Below are positions 60,712-64,000 of a stretch of DNA of 64,000 nucleotides, one piece after another. The notes beneath the pieces are model-generated. The model searched no databases. It saw nothing but the letters and a program-made list of their open reading frames with translations, and was not told where the DNA came from. A program made the position numbers and the translations under genes. Origin of the DNA: Nevskia soli DSM 19509 (GTDB lineage: Bacteria > Pseudomonadota > Gammaproteobacteria > Nevskiales > Nevskiaceae); NCBI RefSeq assembly GCF_000711955.1, contig NZ_KL543999.1, forward strand, positions 62,001-126,000, given 5' to 3'. How positions within the stretch are numbered: position 1 is the first letter of the stretch; every line of letters starts with the position of its first letter.

Positions 60712-62898
60712 TTAGAAGGTGTACGAAATCGCCATGCCGATGACATCGCGGTCGCGCTGCGTGTTGACGGTGCCGCCACCGGTGGAGCCCTGGTAGAACA
60801 CCTGGCCGCTCCATTGCTGGCCGCTCTCGATGACGGTACCGACCACGTAGGTCTTGGTGCCGGCGATGAAGTTCTGCACCGGCTGCGGCGAGATGCCCGA
60901 GATGTCCTGCTGCCATTGCAGCGAGGGCTTGAAGTTCAGATCCCAGAACAGGTTGTCGTACTCGAACTGCGCCAGCAGGCGGTAGCCCCAGGCGAAGCTG
61001 GAGGCGAAGCCGGAATGCTGCTGCGTCGGATTGAGGCGCCGCGTGTCGGTCTGGCCGCCGCTGCCGGTGCCGTCGGCGCCGGGGCTGGCGTGGGTGTCGT
61101 TGTTGTCGCCGCCTTCCAGCTGCAGCCGGCTGCGATTGGGCATGTTCCAGATATGGGTGAAGCCCACTTCGGTGAGGATCAGGATCTGGTCGGCGCCGAT
61201 GGGGTTGTCGCTGCTGCCGATGGCGCGAATGCCGGTCAGGTCGAGCTGGTCCACCACCATGCGCTCGTAGCCGTGGATGAGCTGGTTGGGCTGGGTGGTG
61301 AAGCCGCGGTAGTTTTCCAGGTAATCGGGCACCGCCGAGCGGCGGCCGGGGATGGTCACGCCGCCCTGGCCGACGGCGCCGAGGATCGCCGGCAGGCCGT
61401 TGAGCAGGGCGGTGGCGTCCTGCAACAGCACGGTGGGGTTGGTCACCGGCAGATTGCCGATCACCTGGCCCAGTGAGGCGACGGTCTGCTGGATGGTGGC
61501 GGCGTTGAGGCCCAGGTTCAGATCCTGCTTCGGAAACGCGGGCTGCAGGCCGGCGAAGATCAGGTCGGTCACATCCACCTGCACCGGCATGTTGGGGCGG
61601 ATCGAGTATTCCCCGGCCAGCGACCACTTGCCGATATTGGTGTTGAAGCTGGTGCCGAACATCTGGATGTCCTCCGGATACTCGGCGAAGATCTTCAGCG
61701 TGTCGATCGGCAGCGGCTCCTTGCCGGACGCCGGATTGAGGCCGATGAAGCCGTTGCAGGAGACGAAGGCGTCGACGAAGCTGGTGGAGTCCGCCATGCA
61801 GGACTGGTCGGCGGCGATGGCGCTCAGGTAGGGCAGCTGGCTGTGGTAGTTGAGCGCGTAGAAGCTGATCTCCGTGCCGCCGTTGAGGTTCGCCGCGTAA
61901 TAGGTCAGCTTGCCGCCGAACTGGCCCTGCTTGCGCGGCTGGCCATACTTCTCGTTCAGCACCTCGGCGGTGAGCGAGGTATTGGAGATGGCGTTGCCGG
62001 GGAAGGGCAGGCGCGCCTGGCCCAGCGGATCCTCATGGAACTGGCCCAATGAAATCAGCGCCGTGTTGGACTTGAGCACATCGAGGAAGGAATAGAAGCT
62101 GCCGTTCGGCTCCGGGATCGCCTTCTCCCAGCTCAGCTCGTAGACCAGGTCCAGCGACAGGTTGTCCACCAGCTGCGTGCCGAGCAGGACCGCCGGGGTG
62201 GGGCGGAAATACTCGTTGATCGGCGTGCCGGGCTGGTGCAGCAGCACCGAGCTGGGCGGGTTGATCTGGCTGATGCTGTTGAGCGCGTTGAAGGTCGATT
62301 CGCCCCAGCGGATGTGCTGATAACCGACGCTGGCGGTGAAGTCGTGGTCGATGACGTTGAACTTGCCGGTGACGAACGCGTCCTTCAGCTGCCAGTCCTG
62401 GCCCAGCTGGTGCGCCACGGCAGGGTCGCGGATGGTGGTCGCGGGCTGGAAGGTGGTGTCCGGGTGGTACTCGGTCTTGCTGTAATTCACCGGGTCGAAG
62501 AAGCCGAAGGCACTGAGCTTGAGCGTGACCTCCTTCCACGACAGCGTGAAGTCCTCGCTCAGCTTGGATATGCCGGAGACCAGCCCCCAGCGCCGGTAGT
62601 TGAGGTCGCCGTTGTCCTTGTTGGAGCCGAAGTAGGCACCGGGCGCGTTGACCAGCTTCTGATTCTGCGAGGCATCGCCGGAAAAGGAGATGCAGTCGCC
62701 GGGGCCGCACAGGTTGGGATTGAGGTTGAGCTTGCCGATCAGGCTGGCGTCGGGGTTCTCGGTGCGCACGGCAGCACCGACCGACAGGCGGCTCTTGATG
62801 TTCCCGGTGAAATCCCCGAACTCGAAATCCTGGGCCAGGGCACCGCCGCTAACCGCAACGGTACCAAGCACAATCCAGCGCAGACGCAGTCTCCGCAT
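60712..62898 (-). CDS. DUF1302 outer-membrane beta-barrel protein
   Basis: A 728-residue exported protein. The ATG at 62898 opens a signal (LRWIVLGTVAVSGGALAQDF) with GGAGAAG upstream; MREEKTM six codons earlier is an alternative. The body begins FEFGDFTGNIKSRLSVGAA, the DUF1302 hallmark, and alternates in the amphipathic pattern of a beta barrel. The last residue is Phe (VIGMAISYTF), the C-terminal signal for outer-membrane insertion by the BAM complex. It is likely the outer-membrane channel or acceptor of the operon, first to be transcribed, behind a palindromic operator at 63024. Confidence 0.93.
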   Translation of the reverse strand: MRRLRLRWIVLGTVAVSGGALAQDFEFGDFTGNIKSRLSVGAAVRTENPDASLIGKLNLNPNLCGPGDCISFSGDASQNQKLVNAPGAYFGSNKDNGDLNYRRWGLVSGISKLSEDFTLSWKEVTLKLSAFGFFDPVNYSKTEYHPDTTFQPATTIRDPAVAHQLGQDWQLKDAFVTGKFNVIDHDFTASVGYQHIRWGESTFNALNSISQINPPSSVLLHQPGTPINEYFRPTPAVLLGTQLVDNLSLDLVYELSWEKAIPEPNGSFYSFLDVLKSNTALISLGQFHEDPLGQARLPFPGNAISNTSLTAEVLNEKYGQPRKQGQFGGKLTYYAANLNGGTEISFYALNYHSQLPYLSAIAADQSCMADSTSFVDAFVSCNGFIGLNPASGKEPLPIDTLKIFAEYPEDIQMFGTSFNTNIGKWSLAGEYSIRPNMPVQVDVTDLIFAGLQPAFPKQDLNLGLNAATIQQTVASLGQVIGNLPVTNPTVLLQDATALLNGLPAILGAVGQGGVTIPGRRSAVPDYLENYRGFTTQPNQLIHGYERMVVDQLDLTGIRAIGSSDNPIGADQILILTEVGFTHIWNMPNRSRLQLEGGDNNDTHASPGADGTGSGGQTDTRRLNPTQQHSGFASSFAWGYRLLAQFEYDNLFWDLNFKPSLQWQQDISGISPQPVQNFIAGTKTYVVGTVIESGQQWSGQVFYQGSTGGGTVNTQRDRDVIGMAISYTF

Positions 62899-63023
62899 TG
62901 TCTTCTCCTCCCGCATGACCCATGGCTTTTTTCTGGCTCGGGCATTCCGCTGTGGCGGGATGCTGGGCTGGCCAGTGCCTTGTTTGGAACGATCATAGCG
63001 CCAATTGCTGCCCCGGCGCATGA

Positions 63024-63039
63024 AACATTGTTCAATGTT
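63024..63039. promoter_or_regulatory. Candidate TetR-type operator before the DUF1302 operon
   Basis: AACATTG-TT-CAATGTT is a perfect 7-bp inverted repeat, 126 bases upstream of the DUF1302 start, in an AT-rich patch where the promoter should be. The form fits TetR-family operators. No TetR gene is in the window. Confidence 0.5.
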
Positions 63040-63101
63040 ACATCATAAAATGGCAATATCGCCCGCGCCGCCGCCTGGCGATTCATGGCTGCGGGTCCGG
63101 C

Positions 63102-64000
63102 TCAAGCGTGCGCGGCCGGCTTGGCCGGCGCGCGCAGGGATTCGGTCAGGCGCGCCGCCATCTTGAGGCCTTGCGACTCGGCAATGCGGGCGGCACGGGC
63201 CTGGCCGGCGTTGTCCATCAGCGCCACCAGGGGCAATAGCTGCGTCCACAGGTCCGCGGAGTCGACCGCCTGGATGAAAGCGGCCAGCACCGCCTCGTTT
63301 TGCAGCACCGGCAGATTGATCAGCCGCCGCTGGCTGTCGATGGTCATCATCGACACCACCGGCAGCATCGCCGGCCACAGTCCCTGGACCTGGGTGCTTT
63401 CGATCATGCGGACGATGGCGGCTTCTTCCAGCTCGGCCGCCAGGTTGGCCATTTGCCTCCGCTGCGGTTCCTCGATGCTGTTGATCATCGCCAGGGCTTC
63501 CGGCCACAGTTCCGCGTCGCCGCCCGCGGCCACCCGCACGATATTGAGCAGCCGTTCGCGCGGCAGCAGGTCGAGGATGTCGCCGAGGCGCTGCTTGTCC
63601 TCGACGAAGAAGCCGATGCGCAGCAGAACCTCGTCGTCGCGCAGGTCTTCCATGACGGCGCGGATGGCGTGGTCGTCCAGGCAGTCGACGAAACGGGCCA
63701 TGGTGATGTATTCCTTGCGCCGCGCCAGTTCGCGCGACACCTCCACCACCCGGCCCACCGGCATCGCGGCGATCACGTCGCTGGCCGGGCGCGGATCCAG
63801 CTCGAGGCACAGGTCGGCGAGGAAGCCGGTCTTCAGGCGTTTCGAAATCTCCACCGCCCGCTCCGGCGGCAGCAGGCCGGTGGTGCGGGCGCACAACAGC
63901 GGCCCGATGGCTTTCTCGGCGATGATCGCGATCAGCGGCGCCGGCAGCAGCCTGGTGGCGGCGGCGACGCGCTGGAACAGCTTGCGATCGGCGTCGAACA
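63102..64000 (-). CDS. Helical-repeat protein, 5' end cut by the window edge
   Basis: At least 299 residues, with the frame open to the right edge, so the true start lies beyond the window. A TTG at 63896 is not a credible start, because the sequence before it (FDADRKLFQRVAAATRLLPA) continues the same style. The protein is a run of amphipathic helices with repeated LDPRPASDVIAAMP, LDDHAIRAVMEDL and LLPRERLLNIV motifs, which recall the superhelical N-domain of MgtE-type proteins. It has no transmembrane helix in the visible part. Function is unknown; a scaffold or regulatory role is possible. It lies upstream of the DUF1302 operon on the same strand. Confidence 0.7.
   Translation of the reverse strand, partial: FDADRKLFQRVAAATRLLPAPLIAIIAEKAIGPLLCARTTGLLPPERAVEISKRLKTGFLADLCLELDPRPASDVIAAMPVGRVVEVSRELARRKEYITMARFVDCLDDHAIRAVMEDLRDDEVLLRIGFFVEDKQRLGDILDLLPRERLLNIVRVAAGGDAELWPEALAMINSIEEPQRRQMANLAAELEEAAIVRMIESTQVQGLWPAMLPVVSMMTIDSQRRLINLPVLQNEAVLAAFIQAVDSADLWTQLLPLVALMDNAGQARAARIAESQGLKMAARLTESLRAPAKPAAHA

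Overview
The window is high-GC DNA packed with genes and carries no rRNA, tRNA, CRISPR array, phage or intact insertion sequence. Gene content points to a Gammaproteobacterium that lives on lipids or hydrophobic carbon, most like the Nevskiales/Solimonadaceae (Solimonas, Nevskia, Hydrocarboniphaga types). The clues are a DUF1302-DUF1329-YCF48-MMPL operon, several acyl-CoA ligases and CoA-transferases, a class 2 (quinone-linked) dihydroorotate dehydrogenase, and an OmpA with thrombospondin type 3 repeats. The taxon is inferred from gene content, not from a marker gene.

Region by region. 1-3573: an AraC-type regulator cut by the left edge, a small AT-richer membrane protein, an ABM monooxygenase-like protein and a GFA-family zinc protein, separated by long intergenic stretches full of perfect hairpins. 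3574-18748: one long co-directional catabolic block of amidohydrolase, fused double CaiB CoA-transferase, DUF35 protein, thiolase-fold protein without its nucleophilic Cys, alpha/beta hydrolase, orphan 104-residue protein, acyl-CoA synthetase, a CaiB protein with shuffled subdomains, YtcJ-like amidohydrolase, DUF2505 protein, DUF1329 protein and class 3 aldehyde dehydrogenase. The set implies CoA activation of an acid, CoA exchange between acids, a DUF35-assisted C-C cleavage that releases an aldehyde or ketone, hydrolysis, and aldehyde oxidation. I cannot name the substrate. This is the best candidate here for an undescribed system.

18902-26605: two divergent L,D-transpeptidases, a 58-residue membrane protein with a clear sigma-70 promoter, a Gln-rich disordered protein, Uup, a ClpP paralogue, a pirin and a small secreted protein. 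26639-32257 (minus strand): a lipid-metabolism operon (phosphotransferase, DUF488, SDR, small protein, hydrolase, AlkK-like ligase) interrupted by a 270-bp MITE-like element with perfect 31-bp terminal inverted repeats. 32514-36712: type 2 ferredoxin-NADP reductase ending in a textbook terminator, then a membrane protein, a histidine phosphatase and two envelope proteins. 37099-43638: overlapping high-molecular-weight FabG, RibA and ABC1 kinase genes, then pyrD and ompA.

43856-51708: three tandem membrane TolB-like/TPR paralogues joined by TTGA stop-start overlaps. Nearby is a short winged-helix protein that, unusually, ends in an FG-GAP calcium-loop motif; together they look like a CadC-type regulator split into parts. 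51737-54610: a thioesterase-alcohol dehydrogenase pair divergent from an AraC regulator. 54853-62898: the MMPL, YCF48, DUF1329 and DUF1302 operon behind a TetR-style palindrome. 63102-64000: a helical-repeat protein cut by the right edge.
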